A stretch of DNA of 64,000 nucleotides, taken from positions 248,001-312,000 of the forward strand of contig NZ_JBIEKE010000001.1 of the NCBI RefSeq assembly GCF_043497005.1. The letters run 5' to 3'. Of this stretch, positions 49,000-58,296 are shown one piece after another (position 1 is the first letter of the stretch; the number at the start of each line of letters is the position of its first letter). The position numbers and the translations under genes are program-made. This DNA is from Halobacillus_A sp043497005 (GTDB taxonomy: Bacteria > Bacillota > Bacilli > Bacillales > Halobacillaceae). The notes beneath the pieces were generated by a model. It was not told the origin of the DNA, ran no database searches, and saw only the letters and a program-made list of their open reading frames with translations.

Positions 49000-50109
49000 G
49001 TGACTCAAACAAAAAGAGCACCATTTAATGCGGACCATGTAGGCAGCTTCTTGCGGCCTGAACGGATTAAGGATGCCCGCTATCAAAAAGAACGAGGAAA
49101 AATTTCAGCCGTTGAATTAAGGAATATTGAAGATGAAGAGATTAGGAAATTAGTAGAAAAGCAAAAACAAGCCGGACTTATTTCTATAACTGACGGTGAT
49201 TTGCGTCGTTCATGGTGGCATTTTGACTTTCTCGAAGGTTTAGCCGGAGTGGAAGGGTATGAGCCGGAGGAAGGCATCCAGTTTAGCGGCGTTCAAACGA
49301 AAGCTTATTCTGTGCGGGTCGTTGATCGAGTTGATTTTCATAACCATCCCATGATAGAAGATTATAAGTTTCTTCATTCTGTCGTTGGAGATGAGCATGT
49401 CCCTAAATTTACGATCCCCAGCCCGAATATGCTTTTCTTTAGAGGAGATATAAACCCTGAAATCTATGCCGATGAAGAAACACTGCTAAGTGATTTAACA
49501 CAAGCTTATCAAAAAGCAATTAAAGCCTTCTATGATGAAGGCTGCCGATACTTACAGATGGATGATACGTCCTGGGCCGCTTTCTTCTCAGAAGAAGGGT
49601 TGAACAAAATCAAAGAGCGGGGTCAGGATCCTGACAGACTACGTGATTTGTTTGTCCAGGCTGTCAATCAATCAATTGCAGAACGACCTGAAGACATGGT
49701 TATTACTATGCACATTTGCAGAGGGAATTTTCGTTCTACGTATTCCGCTTCTGGTGGTTATGAGGCCATATCAGAAACGTTGTTTAACGAATTAAAGGTC
49801 GATGGACTTTTCTTGGAATTTGATGATGAGCGTTCCGGAGGGCTGGAGCCGCTGCAACACGTGAAGCGCAAAGATTTAAAAATTGTCCTTGGCTTAATTA
49901 CTTCTAAATTCCCGGAACTCGAAAATAAGGAACGAATAAAGAATCAACTGGAGGAAGCAGCAGGCTATGTTTCTAAAGACCAGCTCTGTTTAAGCCCGCA
50001 ATGTGGTTTTGCTTCAACAGAGGAAGGAAACAATGTAACGGAAGAAGAGCAGTGGGCGAAAATACGCCACGTAGTGGAGATTGCTGAAGAGGTATGGGGT
50101 ACACGTTAG
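49000..50109 (+). CDS. MetE C-domain-like methyltransferase (YxjG/YxjH type)
   Basis: A 369-residue barrel enzyme related to the catalytic half of cobalamin-independent methionine synthase. HVGSFLRPERIKDAR, ISITDGDLRRSWWHFDFLEG, LQMDDTSWAAFFS, ITMHICRGNFRS (His and Cys zinc ligands), LEFDDERSGG and LCLSPQCGFASTEEGN (third, Cys ligand) are all conserved. B. subtilis YxjG and YxjH are under S-box control and are thought to recycle homocysteine. It starts at GTG behind AAAGGAGAGAGG and is monocistronic. Confidence 0.9.
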   Translation: MTQTKRAPFNADHVGSFLRPERIKDARYQKERGKISAVELRNIEDEEIRKLVEKQKQAGLISITDGDLRRSWWHFDFLEGLAGVEGYEPEEGIQFSGVQTKAYSVRVVDRVDFHNHPMIEDYKFLHSVVGDEHVPKFTIPSPNMLFFRGDINPEIYADEETLLSDLTQAYQKAIKAFYDEGCRYLQMDDTSWAAFFSEEGLNKIKERGQDPDRLRDLFVQAVNQSIAERPEDMVITMHICRGNFRSTYSASGGYEAISETLFNELKVDGLFLEFDDERSGGLEPLQHVKRKDLKIVLGLITSKFPELENKERIKNQLEEAAGYVSKDQLCLSPQCGFASTEEGNNVTEEEQWAKIRHVVEIAEEVWGTR

Positions 50110-50114
50110 TATAG

Positions 50115-50152
50115 AGCCAGAGGAATTCCTGACGGGGACCTCTGGCTTTTCC
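50115..50152 (+). terminator. Terminator of the YxjG-like gene
   Basis: AGCCAGAGG and CCTCTGGCT pair around a 15-nt loop followed by TTTTCCC. Confidence 0.85.
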
Positions 50153-50224
50153 CTTGAACTAATAAACATTCGGCAGAAATGGTATGATTATTAAAAGTAG
50201 ATTTTAATAAAAGGAGGAGCGTTC

Positions 50225-51331
50225 ATGCAACCATTTTTACAGCGGATAAAAGAACATATTCATACAAAGGATGATACGGTATTTCGTGTTTTGATGTATT
50301 CGATCAGTAATTATCCTTATGTTCCTGATAATATAACGGCTGAGCTTTTAAAGTACAGCAGGCAGTCTGAAGAAAGGCGGATGGCTGTATTATCGAATAT
50401 TGAAAAGGTAACCTTTGGTGAAGCTTCAATCGGTGAATGGATAAAATGCCTTAAAAATGCTGATAAAAAAGAGCGTAAGAATTATTTAAATCTTGTACCT
50501 AATGTAAAACTGGAAAAACTGTTTGAACATAGAAGCGAGCTTGAACCTTACATTCCTAATAAAGATTGGACGTTTTATGAGAAGGTTCGAAACGCCTCTG
50601 AAGAAGAAGAGCTATATATGATCTATGCTGATTTGCTTCAGGATTTATCTGCTCGTTACAGCTCCCGGGTACACAATTTGGCTAAACGGGCAATGGATGA
50701 ATTAATTAAACGTGAGTGGTTAACCGAGGAAGAAGCAATCGGTGCAGTGGAAGAGGCCATGTCTGCTCCTTACTTAGACTATAATGGTTTATTAAACATC
50801 TATGCGCTGCGTTACTTCCCTGATGACCGCTACGTCGCAACGTTAGCCAAGCTGCTTACAGTAGATGAGAATTTGATATTAGATGAAACAGGTAATACGC
50901 TCAATTATTTTCAATCCGACGCCGTGGTAGATGAGCTTTACCCTTTATGTAAAGGTGACGACTTCATTTATCCAGTCGAGGTTATTAGTGAAACTAAAAC
51001 TGATTATGCGTTAACCGTTTTACAAAATTTATATGAAGAATCATCAAGGGACTTAGAGCTTCGTGAGCTTATCGTTGAAGGGATGTGCCTGCAATTCTCT
51101 GAAGAAACCCTTCAAGAAGTTGAAGATTTTTTGGAAAGAGGAGCATTCTCAGGAATGGTGGATATGGACGAGACTGCCTATTCTTATTTTAAAGTCATTA
51201 ACCGTGAACATCCTAATCTAATGTTATGGAAAAGTGAAGCGGAGGAACGAGAAGAACAATTCTTAAACATGACAAGTCAGCCTTCCGATCGCAAGCCTTT
51301 TGAAAAGGTAGAAAAAAATAGGGAGAAATGA
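50225..51331 (+). CDS. Helical-repeat (HEAT-like) protein, unknown function
   Basis: A 368-residue soluble, strongly acidic, all-helical protein with no signal peptide. Repeating helix pairs (VHNLAKRAMDELIKREWLTE, YNGLLNIYALRYFPDDRYVA, YALTVLQNLYEESSRDLELR) suggest HEAT-type repeats, which often scaffold proteins. The C-terminus is a charged, probably flexible tail. I do not recognise the family. AAAAGGAGGAGCG precedes the ATG. Bases 51332-51733 after it hold a composite repeat and no gene. Confidence 0.65.
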   Translation: MQPFLQRIKEHIHTKDDTVFRVLMYSISNYPYVPDNITAELLKYSRQSEERRMAVLSNIEKVTFGEASIGEWIKCLKNADKKERKNYLNLVPNVKLEKLFEHRSELEPYIPNKDWTFYEKVRNASEEEELYMIYADLLQDLSARYSSRVHNLAKRAMDELIKREWLTEEEAIGAVEEAMSAPYLDYNGLLNIYALRYFPDDRYVATLAKLLTVDENLILDETGNTLNYFQSDAVVDELYPLCKGDDFIYPVEVISETKTDYALTVLQNLYEESSRDLELRELIVEGMCLQFSEETLQEVEDFLERGAFSGMVDMDETAYSYFKVINREHPNLMLWKSEAEEREEQFLNMTSQPSDRKPFEKVEKNREK

Positions 51332-51479
51332 ACCGTGTCCATGCGGAAGTGGAAAGAAGCATAAAAAGTGCTGCGGTGCTTAAGAGGGAGGGCCTTCGAT
51401 GGAGCAAAAGGTATAGAAAGGCTATTCCTTATTACTTCTGTCTAAGCTTTATCAACAGCTAGAGGAGGATGGGTCATAA

Positions 51480-51727
51480 GTAATGCTTTGCTACAAACAT
51501 CGAATAATAAAAACTTAATTATGTAAGAGCAGAACATTAGCGTAGTCAAAATATGCGGACTCCTTTGGGAACAGGACGAGCCGAAAATCCCCCAGGAAAG
51601 CGCTCTTTGCCTTTCGAGGAAGCTGGGACCGTGCCCAAGGAAAGCGAAGTATTTTGACGGAGCGATGTCCTTCCTTGGCACAAAAATAATCCGAACTGAT
51701 TTCAATAAAATCGTTCGGATTATATTA
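51480..51727 (+). repeat. Composite repeat, fourth plus-orientation copy
   Basis: A decayed module A is followed by an intact B (GCGTAGTCAAAATATG ... GAAGTATTTTGACGGAGC, ends pairing as GTCAAAATA/TATTTTGAC) and the C hairpin. It resembles the copy at 27428 closely in B, including GGAAGCTGGGACCGTGCCCA. The C end is 7 bp from the stop of the minus-strand FMN reductase gene. Confidence 0.8.
51685..51727 (-). terminator. Terminator of the FMN reductase gene (module C)
   Basis: AATAATCCGAAC and GTTCGGATTAT pair around a 16-nt loop. It lies immediately past the stop codon. Confidence 0.8.
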
Positions 51728-51733
51728 TGCTTC

Positions 51734-52282
51734 CTAAGAACGGTTTAGTTTTTTCTTTAGTAAATGAGCTTCAGATAAAGCGAGCGAATTGTTTTTAATT
51801 TCCCCGGGTTTACGCGCTTCCCCTAGTAAATAGCCAGCGAGTGAGCTGCCGAAAAATTGAAGAATGTATTCAAATTGCTGGATAAGAGGAAGCCCCTTCA
51901 TTTTGGGGTTATCGCCGCCCACTGCGATGACGTACACTTCTTTTTGCTTCAGATCCTCTTTAAAAGATTCATAACCCGGTTCTCTTACTAATTGGGAGAT
52001 GCGGTCCACAAAGGTTTTCATGAGGCTGGACATACTGTACCAGTAGATTGGAGTGGCAAAAATGATGACGTCGTGAGCCAGCATCTGATCAATAATGAAA
52101 TGATGATCATCAGCGACCGGCTTGAACCCCTCTTTAGAATGACGTTCATCTATGATTCCGTCAATTTGATGGTTTCTTAAGTAAATATGAACAGCATCCT
52201 CATGAACCGCTTGTTTAGCTAAGTATTCAGTGTTTCCATTTTCTCTCGTAGAGCCATGAATAACGATGGTACTCACATTCAT
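51734..52282 (-). CDS. NAD(P)H-dependent FMN reductase/flavodoxin-fold protein
   Basis: A 182-residue flavodoxin-like protein. IHGSTRENGNTEYLAKQAV is the FMN phosphate-binding loop, IIFATPIYWYSMSSLMKTFVDR the second FMN-contacting loop, and VIAVGGDNP with FFGSSLAGYL the third. It probably reduces flavin or quinone substrates with NAD(P)H. GGGGGAATGA precedes its ATG. It is divergent from hemAT across a perfect 18-bp palindrome. Confidence 0.88.
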   Translation of the reverse strand: MNVSTIVIHGSTRENGNTEYLAKQAVHEDAVHIYLRNHQIDGIIDERHSKEGFKPVADDHHFIIDQMLAHDVIIFATPIYWYSMSSLMKTFVDRISQLVREPGYESFKEDLKQKEVYVIAVGGDNPKMKGLPLIQQFEYILQFFGSSLAGYLLGEARKPGEIKNNSLALSEAHLLKKKLNRS

Positions 52283-52344
52283 TCCCCCTTAAACTTTTTC
52301 ACGTTCAGCATACACGAACTCATCCATTTTTTACACTTTTTAGA

Positions 52345-52362
52345 TTTAGGAGGCCTCCTAAA
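52345..52362. promoter_or_regulatory. Perfect 18-bp palindrome between FMN reductase and hemAT
   Basis: TTTAGGAGGCCTCCTAAA is a perfect palindrome. Its right end is the TAAA of the sigma-D -35 box of hemAT, so a protein bound here would affect hemAT and perhaps the divergent reductase gene. No protein that reads this sequence is known to me. Confidence 0.5.
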
Positions 52363-52385
52363 GATTTAAGTTATATTACCGATAT
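52359..52385 (+). promoter_or_regulatory. Sigma-D promoter of hemAT
   Basis: TAAA-N15-ACCGATAT matches the sigma-D consensus TAAA-N15-GCCGATAT except for one base. This places hemAT in the flagellar/chemotaxis regulon. Confidence 0.85.
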
Positions 52386-52419
52386 ATAAAGAAATGAGAT
52401 GAGGTAATGGAGGTAGAAA

Positions 52420-53721
52420 ATGTTCCCGTTATTCGCAATTAAAACGAAACCAAAAGCAGCGGCTCATGTACTAAATCCTGCATCACGAGGCAGAATTCAA
52501 ATGGATCGAGGGTCTGATTTTCATAAACAGCTTCAAATGATTGAGCTGACTGAGGCTGACTTGTTCGTGTTAAAATCATTGCAGCCGATCATAAAAAAAC
52601 ATATTACTACGATTGTTACCCAGTTCTACAAGAACTTAGAGCATGAAGGAACATTGATGAGAATTATTTCGAATACCAGCTCAGTTGACCGGTTGAAAAA
52701 AACACTCACAACACACATTCAAGAAATGTTTAACGGGGTCATTGATAAAGCGTTTATTCATAAAAGAAAAATCATTGCTGAAGTGCACGTAAGAATCGGA
52801 CTGGAGCCTAAGTGGTATATGTGTTCTTTTCAAGATCTGCTGAACTCGATCCTTGCGATTTATGACCAGGAAATTATAGAAACTAGTGAGTATCGAAAAG
52901 CGATACAAGCGACAACGAAAATATTAAACTTTGAGCAGCAAATCGTCCTGGAGCTTTTTGAACAAGAAAATCAACGGATCCGTGAAGAAGAAGCAGTAAA
53001 AAAAGCAGATGCTTATCGTCGAATCGATGAAATGTCAGAAGAATTAGCGGCTATTTCTCAGCAAGCAAGTGCATCAACGGAACACCTCACCCAGCAGAGC
53101 GATAAAATCCTCGGGGATTCAAAAAAAGGGACGGAGATTGCTCAACATGTAGAGGGTCAATCTACTGAAGGCAAAGAGCAGCTTGAGGTACAACAAGAAC
53201 AAATGAACCGTATTCAAGAGAGTATTAAACAAATCACAGAAGAAATGGAAAAGTTAAAAGGAACGGCTGAAGAGATAAGTCAGATCGTTACAATCGTTTC
53301 TTCCATTGCAGAACAGACCAATTTACTTTCACTAAATGCATCTATTGAAGCAGCAAGAGCCGGGGAGCATGGGGCGGGGTTTACAGTCGTAGCAAATGAA
53401 GTGCGAAAGCTTTCTGAACAAACAAAGAGTTCAGTGTCTGAGGTATCTGAATTGATTCAGTCAACGAATGGACAGATTCATAAGGTTTCTAATAACGTCG
53501 GCGATATCGATCAGCTCATCGTAAAGGGCACTGAAAATATGGATCAAATAAATAGCTTCTTTACAGAAATTGTTGAGGCAATGGGCCAAAACAAAGCATA
53601 CAATTCTGGTATTGAACAGGAGATGGAAAGGTTTACTCAAGTTATCCAAGAAATTAATGATGCCGTGACCCAAGTGGCTTCGTCTTCTCAGCAGCTGACC
53701 GAGGTTACAGAGCAGGCATAA
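52420..53721 (+). CDS. hemAT: Haem-based aerotaxis transducer HemAT
   Basis: A 433-residue soluble chemoreceptor. Residues 30-185 form a globin-coupled sensor with proximal haem His123 (EVHVRIGLEPKWYM) and distal Tyr70 (VTQFYKNL), both at the positions known from B. subtilis HemAT. The C-terminal half is an MCP signalling domain with the highly conserved hairpin tip IAEQTNLLSLNASIEAARAG and EVRKLSEQTKSSVSEVSELI. It senses O2 and signals to CheA. The promoter is of sigma-D type. Confidence 0.94.
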   Translation: MFPLFAIKTKPKAAAHVLNPASRGRIQMDRGSDFHKQLQMIELTEADLFVLKSLQPIIKKHITTIVTQFYKNLEHEGTLMRIISNTSSVDRLKKTLTTHIQEMFNGVIDKAFIHKRKIIAEVHVRIGLEPKWYMCSFQDLLNSILAIYDQEIIETSEYRKAIQATTKILNFEQQIVLELFEQENQRIREEEAVKKADAYRRIDEMSEELAAISQQASASTEHLTQQSDKILGDSKKGTEIAQHVEGQSTEGKEQLEVQQEQMNRIQESIKQITEEMEKLKGTAEEISQIVTIVSSIAEQTNLLSLNASIEAARAGEHGAGFTVVANEVRKLSEQTKSSVSEVSELIQSTNGQIHKVSNNVGDIDQLIVKGTENMDQINSFFTEIVEAMGQNKAYNSGIEQEMERFTQVIQEINDAVTQVASSSQQLTEVTEQA

Positions 53722-53732
53722 GCGGGAATTAA

Positions 53733-53770
53733 GAGAGTGGAAGGACCTTTTACCTTCCGCTCTTTTCTTT
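53733..53770 (+). terminator. Terminator of hemAT
   Basis: GAGTGGAAGG and CCTTCCGCTC pair around an 8-nt loop, then TTTTCTTT. Confidence 0.88.
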
Positions 53771-53841
53771 AGGCTTAATGATTGAAACCATTCCCCTGAC
53801 ATATACGTATTAAAAGAAAATGGATAGGCGGAGGAGTTAAA

Positions 53842-54543
53842 ATGGACATTCAATCAGTTTTAAAAGTAAGTAATTGCCACATTACGATTAGAGACGCTGC
53901 CATTTTAAGTGAAGTGACGTTTGAGGTTAAACAAGGACGGATTACCGCATTAGTAGGACACAATGGTGCCGGCAAGTCTACTTTAATGAAGGCGATCATC
54001 GGGTCATTAGAGAAAAGAGAAGGAACGATCATAATTGGCGGAGTTGATCAAGATGAACATTTAACCGAATATAAATACCAGTTCAGCTATATTCCAGAAG
54101 AGCCGCTTCTTCTTAATGAGCTAACCGTTTTTCAGCATTTCCAACTGTATCAAAAAAGTTATGATATTCCTGATTCTTTATTTATTGAGCGTATTCAAAC
54201 ATATGCTGAGGCTTTCGAGCTCATGGATAAGCTTGATAACTATCCGGAAGAGTTATCCAAAGGAATGAGACAAAAGGCACAAACCATTTGTGCTCTGTTA
54301 CCTGATGTTCCCTTATTACTTATTGATGAACCGTTTATGGGGCTTGATGTATATGCGGGTATTTATTTACAACAGCTCTTAAAGCAACGAAGAGATGAAG
54401 GAACAAGTATATTGCTCACCACCCATCAATTGGATAAAGTACACGACCTTGCCAATGATTTTGTAATGTTAAAAGAGGGGCGGATTTCTTCTGCAGGGAC
54501 GATTGAACAGTTTGAACAGCTGGAACGGAGAGGTTCATTATGA
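53842..54543 (+). CDS. ABC transporter ATP-binding protein (EcsA-like)
   Basis: A 233-residue ATPase. Walker A GHNGAGKST (39-47), a Q-loop in QFSYIPEEPLLLNEL, a variant signature LSKGMRQKAQ, Walker B PLLLIDEPFMGLD and switch His in LLTTHQLDKV. The LSKGM signature occurs in drug/lipid exporters and in EcsA of B. subtilis. It overlaps the permease gene by ATGA, so the two form one complex. Confidence 0.88.
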   Translation: MDIQSVLKVSNCHITIRDAAILSEVTFEVKQGRITALVGHNGAGKSTLMKAIIGSLEKREGTIIIGGVDQDEHLTEYKYQFSYIPEEPLLLNELTVFQHFQLYQKSYDIPDSLFIERIQTYAEAFELMDKLDNYPEELSKGMRQKAQTICALLPDVPLLLIDEPFMGLDVYAGIYLQQLLKQRRDEGTSILLTTHQLDKVHDLANDFVMLKEGRISSAGTIEQFEQLERRGSL

Positions 54544-55952
54544 ATTTCTCGACATGGGAGGTATATAGATGGGTACGAAGCCAGCGCTTTAAGAAGAAGC
54601 GAAAGCTTTATCAGCAAGCATTCCAGCTCACGTTTGATTTTACACTGGCTATCTACGTCGTAGTGCTCGTATCTGTGTTTTTGGTTATGCTGGCTGACTG
54701 GCTTAACCGTTTTATTCCAATTATTGAGTCCTGGCAGTTAAGTGTGGAAGAATGGGTATGGGTGCTGCCCCTTGCCTTGGTCCTTCGAGCTTGCTTTCAG
54801 GCTTTTTTCCACCCTGGACTTGCATTTACTACAAGTGAGATGAACGTAAGTATGCTGCCTCACTCGAGAAGTCATCTAATATGGCATATCGCCATTGTAA
54901 GAGGTTTTTTTCATACGCTAGGTGCTTTTCTTTTTGCTTTTGTCATTAGCTGGCTGACACCTTTTACGTTTTCATTTGCATTTTATATAGCTGCCATGTA
55001 TTCTTTATTTTTTAGTTTAACCATGTTAGTTCAATGGAAGCTTTTTTCCCTCTCCCGCTGGAAAAAACTCGTCACAATTGGAACCATTTTTTTGTTAATA
55101 GCAATCTTACGTTTTTTAATCATCCATTCAGGTATAGAGGAAGGATTCATAGGTTTGGTTCTCGGCCTGTCATTGCTCATCATAAATATTTATCTAGTGC
55201 CTCGTTGTTTGAAAGGTGTTGATTGGGGACGTGTCATGGACGTTAACGACGCACGAGTATGGAATGTGCAATTAATCAGTCAAATGACACAAGTGCATAT
55301 TAAACCTCCTAAACGCTACGGGATTTTACAAACCTATCTGAGAACTCGACGTGCAAAGCAGCGCTTTACAAGTATTCACCAACTTTATCATCGTCTTTGG
55401 CGTTATTACTTTCACCATCAATTTGGTTATGTGTGGAAGACAATAATCATCTGCGCTGCTATTATTGTGATACTGCCAATTCAGGCGGAATGGGTGATGT
55501 ATGTCACGCTGCCTATTGCCATGTTTGTGTATATCGAAGTGGCTGCAAGCTTGTTTATCGATCAGTTTCGCGAACACCCGATTTTGAGTATTCTTCCAGT
55601 TGAGGAAAAGGGCTGGAGACAGACTTATTATAGGTGGGCTGCCTTCGGATCCAGTGTTCTTATTCTTCTCTTTATTGTTACGATGGTGGCTTTAAATGGA
55701 CTATATACTGGTTTATTACTTCAATTGGCGGGGCTTGTAGGCTGGGTTTTGCTTGATTTGAACCGCCGTCTCATCGAACAAATGCACGTATTCCAGCGGA
55801 AAGGCGTAAAAGCTTCAGAATACTTTCGGTTGATCGGTTATTTATTTTTAGGGATAGGAATTTATTTTCCTCCGGCAGTTTTAGGGGTGCTGATTCCTTT
55901 TCTCTTAACAAAGCACATAGAAAAACTCCCTTTTCTTCGCTCGATGCTATAA
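54540..55952 (+). CDS. ABC transporter permease (EcsB-like)
   Basis: A 470-residue membrane protein with about ten hydrophobic spans and a large cytoplasmic loop in the middle (about 225-295: PPKRYGILQTYLRTRRAKQR). WLPLALVLR-type spans and PHSRSHLIWHIAIVRG near the N-terminal third suggest EcsB, but it is longer than the usual 400 residues or so. EcsAB influences secretion, competence and sporulation in B. subtilis. It ends in a terminator overlapping its own last codons. Confidence 0.75.
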   Translation: MNFSTWEVYRWVRSQRFKKKRKLYQQAFQLTFDFTLAIYVVVLVSVFLVMLADWLNRFIPIIESWQLSVEEWVWVLPLALVLRACFQAFFHPGLAFTTSEMNVSMLPHSRSHLIWHIAIVRGFFHTLGAFLFAFVISWLTPFTFSFAFYIAAMYSLFFSLTMLVQWKLFSLSRWKKLVTIGTIFLLIAILRFLIIHSGIEEGFIGLVLGLSLLIINIYLVPRCLKGVDWGRVMDVNDARVWNVQLISQMTQVHIKPPKRYGILQTYLRTRRAKQRFTSIHQLYHRLWRYYFHHQFGYVWKTIIICAAIIVILPIQAEWVMYVTLPIAMFVYIEVAASLFIDQFREHPILSILPVEEKGWRQTYYRWAAFGSSVLILLFIVTMVALNGLYTGLLLQLAGLVGWVLLDLNRRLIEQMHVFQRKGVKASEYFRLIGYLFLGIGIYFPPAVLGVLIPFLLTKHIEKLPFLRSML

Positions 55953-55975
55953 AGCGCGGGAAGGGAGTTTTCTTC
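55922..55975 (+). terminator. Terminator overlapping the end of the permease gene
   Basis: AAAACTCCCTT inside the last codons pairs with AAGGGAGTTTT after the stop, followed by CTTCT. The minus-strand DUF488 gene ends just after it. Confidence 0.65.
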
Positions 55976-55982
55976 TGCGCTT

Positions 55983-56342
55983 CTAATCATCTTGTTCAAG
56001 GAGTTCCTTTATCACAACAGCATGGTTATGCGTTTCATCCTTTGCTCCATAGAGTAATATGACACGTTTTCCATCCGCCATATTTCTCAATTTGTCCAAA
56101 GATGATTTCTTATCAGAATGACCGTTCAACTCTTTTTTATAACGTTTTTTAAATTCCGAGAACTTTTCAGGGTCATGGTTAAACCATTTCCGCAGCTCTG
56201 CGCTTGGAGAAATTTCCTTCATCCATTCATCAATTTCAGCTTGTTCTTTCGATATTCCTCTTGGCCAAATTCCGTCTACTAAGATGCGGTGGCCGCCTGG
56301 TTTTTTTTCTTCATCATAAATTCTTTTTAAAATGACCGACAC
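55983..56342 (-). CDS. DUF488 family protein
   Basis: A 119-residue protein with LKRIYDEEKKPGGHRILVDG, IWPRGISKEQAEIDEWMKEI, SAELRKWFNHDPEKFSEFKK and VILLYGAKDETHNHAVVIKE, the YeaO/DUF488 signature. Its function is unknown, though the conserved Cys-free motif has been discussed as a nucleic-acid or nucleotide-binding fold. It starts at GTG with AGAGGAAATT upstream. Confidence 0.88.
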   Translation of the reverse strand: MSVILKRIYDEEKKPGGHRILVDGIWPRGISKEQAEIDEWMKEISPSAELRKWFNHDPEKFSEFKKRYKKELNGHSDKKSSLDKLRNMADGKRVILLYGAKDETHNHAVVIKELLEQDD

Positions 56343-56535
56343 AATTTCCTCTTCCTTTCCTTATAGTTTGAGTGAGAGTTTTCTGTTTATGGTTTTATTT
56401 TCCGGATTCTATTTTGTTTAAACTGGGTAATAAAATTATGTTACGATAAAAATAGCGAAAAAGTGGTGAAATTTGGTTTATTTGTAGGTCAATAAGGAAA
56501 AAAATTACTATTCGATGGTATAAAGGGGTGAATTT

Positions 56536-57795
56536 GTGAACGAACTTACTTACTTGCTTATATTTGCAGTGATTGTTGTTGTTCTTGGACTTCGGGAAAG
56601 AATTACGCTGGATCGTAAATTAAAACAAATTCCTACTAGGGTACTTATAAATGGGATACGTGGTAAATCTACCGTTACACGACTAGTGATGGGTATTTTA
56701 AAGGAAAATGGCGATAAAGTAATCGGGAAAACCACAGGGACTTCAGCCAGAATGTTTTATTGGGATTCAGAAGAAGAGGAGCCGATCATTCGTGGTCTAC
56801 AGGGTCCTAATATTAGTGAGCAGAGAAAAATGGTACATAAAGTGACGGATCGTAAAGCTGAGGCATTCGTTAGTGAATGTATGGCTGTACACCCGGTATA
56901 TCAAAAGATCTTTCAAGAGAGACTTGTGAAATCCAACATTACAATTATTACAAATGTAATGGAAGATCACCTTGACGTTATGGGACCTACACTTGATGAC
57001 ATTGCTCAGGCTTTTAGCTCAACTATTCCTCGCAATGGATATTTAATTATTCCAGAAACACCGTATCAACGTTTTTTTGAAAAAGCTGCGCGTAAGAAAA
57101 ATACGAAAGTGATCGTTGCGGATGAAAGTGAAATTGATGAGAATTATTTAAAGAAATTCCCGTTTATGATTTTTCCACAAAACGCCGCATTGGCCTTAGC
57201 TGTGGCAGATATTCTGCAAATTGATCGAGAAGTAGCTCTCAAAGGGATGCTCACAGCTCCAGTCGATCCTGGAGCTATGCGTGTGCATACATTTGGAGAT
57301 GCGAAAAGTCCGAAATACTTCTTTAATGGATTTGCAGCAAATGATGTAACTTCCACTTTAAATATTTGGGAGCGTATAAAAGAACAAGGCTATCCGACAG
57401 AAGACGTTACGGTTGTGATGAATTGCAGACATGATCGTGTAGAACGAACTATCGAATTTGCAGAAAAAGTACTGCCTCATATGGATATCGACCGTCTTGT
57501 CGTTATCGGGAAAGAAGCTCATCCTATTTTAACTGCTTATGATGAAGGTAACATTAGAACAAAACATATTGTCAATTTGGAAAAGCAGCCGATCGATAAA
57601 GCGGTCGATTATGTTGCCGGACTGCCTAAGAATGCGCTCATTTATGGAGTTGGGAATATCCATGGCGGCGGCGAGGAATTTGCAGAAGCCATTGAAAAGA
57701 AAGAACATTCTCCAGCACGATTACACGAGGAGAGTAAAAAAGAGTCATCCTTTTCAGTTGATTTACTAGAGAGAAAGTATCAGACGAATAAATAA
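56536..57795 (+). CDS. pgsB: Poly-gamma-glutamate synthase PgsB/CapB
   Basis: A 419-residue ATP-dependent amide ligase of the Mur-ligase type. An N-terminal membrane span (about 4-20) is followed by the P-loop NGIRGKST (39-46); RKAEAFVSECMAVHP, TIITNVMEDHLDVMGP, KYFFNGFAANDVTSTLNIW and MNCRHDRVERT are conserved CapB blocks. It makes poly-gamma-glutamate together with PgsC. It starts at GTG behind AAAGGGGTGAAT. First of four genes. Confidence 0.93.
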   Translation: MNELTYLLIFAVIVVVLGLRERITLDRKLKQIPTRVLINGIRGKSTVTRLVMGILKENGDKVIGKTTGTSARMFYWDSEEEEPIIRGLQGPNISEQRKMVHKVTDRKAEAFVSECMAVHPVYQKIFQERLVKSNITIITNVMEDHLDVMGPTLDDIAQAFSSTIPRNGYLIIPETPYQRFFEKAARKKNTKVIVADESEIDENYLKKFPFMIFPQNAALALAVADILQIDREVALKGMLTAPVDPGAMRVHTFGDAKSPKYFFNGFAANDVTSTLNIWERIKEQGYPTEDVTVVMNCRHDRVERTIEFAEKVLPHMDIDRLVVIGKEAHPILTAYDEGNIRTKHIVNLEKQPIDKAVDYVAGLPKNALIYGVGNIHGGGEEFAEAIEKKEHSPARLHEESKKESSFSVDLLERKYQTNK

Positions 57796-57833
57796 TAGAT
57801 TAGTGTTGAGCTTAAAAAGGGGTTGGAGAATTA

Positions 57834-58283
57834 GTGTTTGGTACGGATTTATATATAGCTATAGTTATAGGCGTTTTATTAAGTTTGCTTTATGCAGAAA
57901 AAACAGGCATTATGCCGGCGGGTCTTGTGGTCCCCGGCTACCTTGCTTTAATTTTTGATCAAGTCATGTATGTGCTCGTCGTTGGATTAATCAGCTTACT
58001 TACTTATCTGCTGGTGACTCAAGTGCTATCCAGGTTTACGGTGTTGTACGGACGCAGAAAATTTGCTGCAATGTTAACGGTTGGCGTTTTAATGAAAATG
58101 TCGATGGATTACTTGTATCCGCTCACTCCCTTTCCAGTGATGGAGCTTAGAGGTATTGGAGTTATTGTGCCTGGTTTAATTGCTAACTCGATTCAAAAGC
58201 AAGGAGTTATTCCTACATTCAGCTCCACCTTTGTTATTGCGTTTTTCACATTTGTTTTTATTACTGTTTATCATTTGCTGTAG
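57834..58283 (+). CDS. pgsC: Poly-gamma-glutamate biosynthesis protein PgsC/CapC
   Basis: A 149-residue membrane protein of about five spans. LLYAEKTGIMPAGLVVPGYL, FTVLYGRRKFAAMLTVGVL and MELRGIGVIVPGLIANSIQK with QGVIPTFSSTFVIAFFTFV match PgsC. It starts at GTG, 38 bp after pgsB, behind GGTTGGAGAATTA. PgsC helps PgsB catalysis and membrane placement. Confidence 0.9.
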   Translation: MFGTDLYIAIVIGVLLSLLYAEKTGIMPAGLVVPGYLALIFDQVMYVLVVGLISLLTYLLVTQVLSRFTVLYGRRKFAAMLTVGVLMKMSMDYLYPLTPFPVMELRGIGVIVPGLIANSIQKQGVIPTFSSTFVIAFFTFVFITVYHLL

Positions 58284-58296
58284 GGGAGTTATTTTT

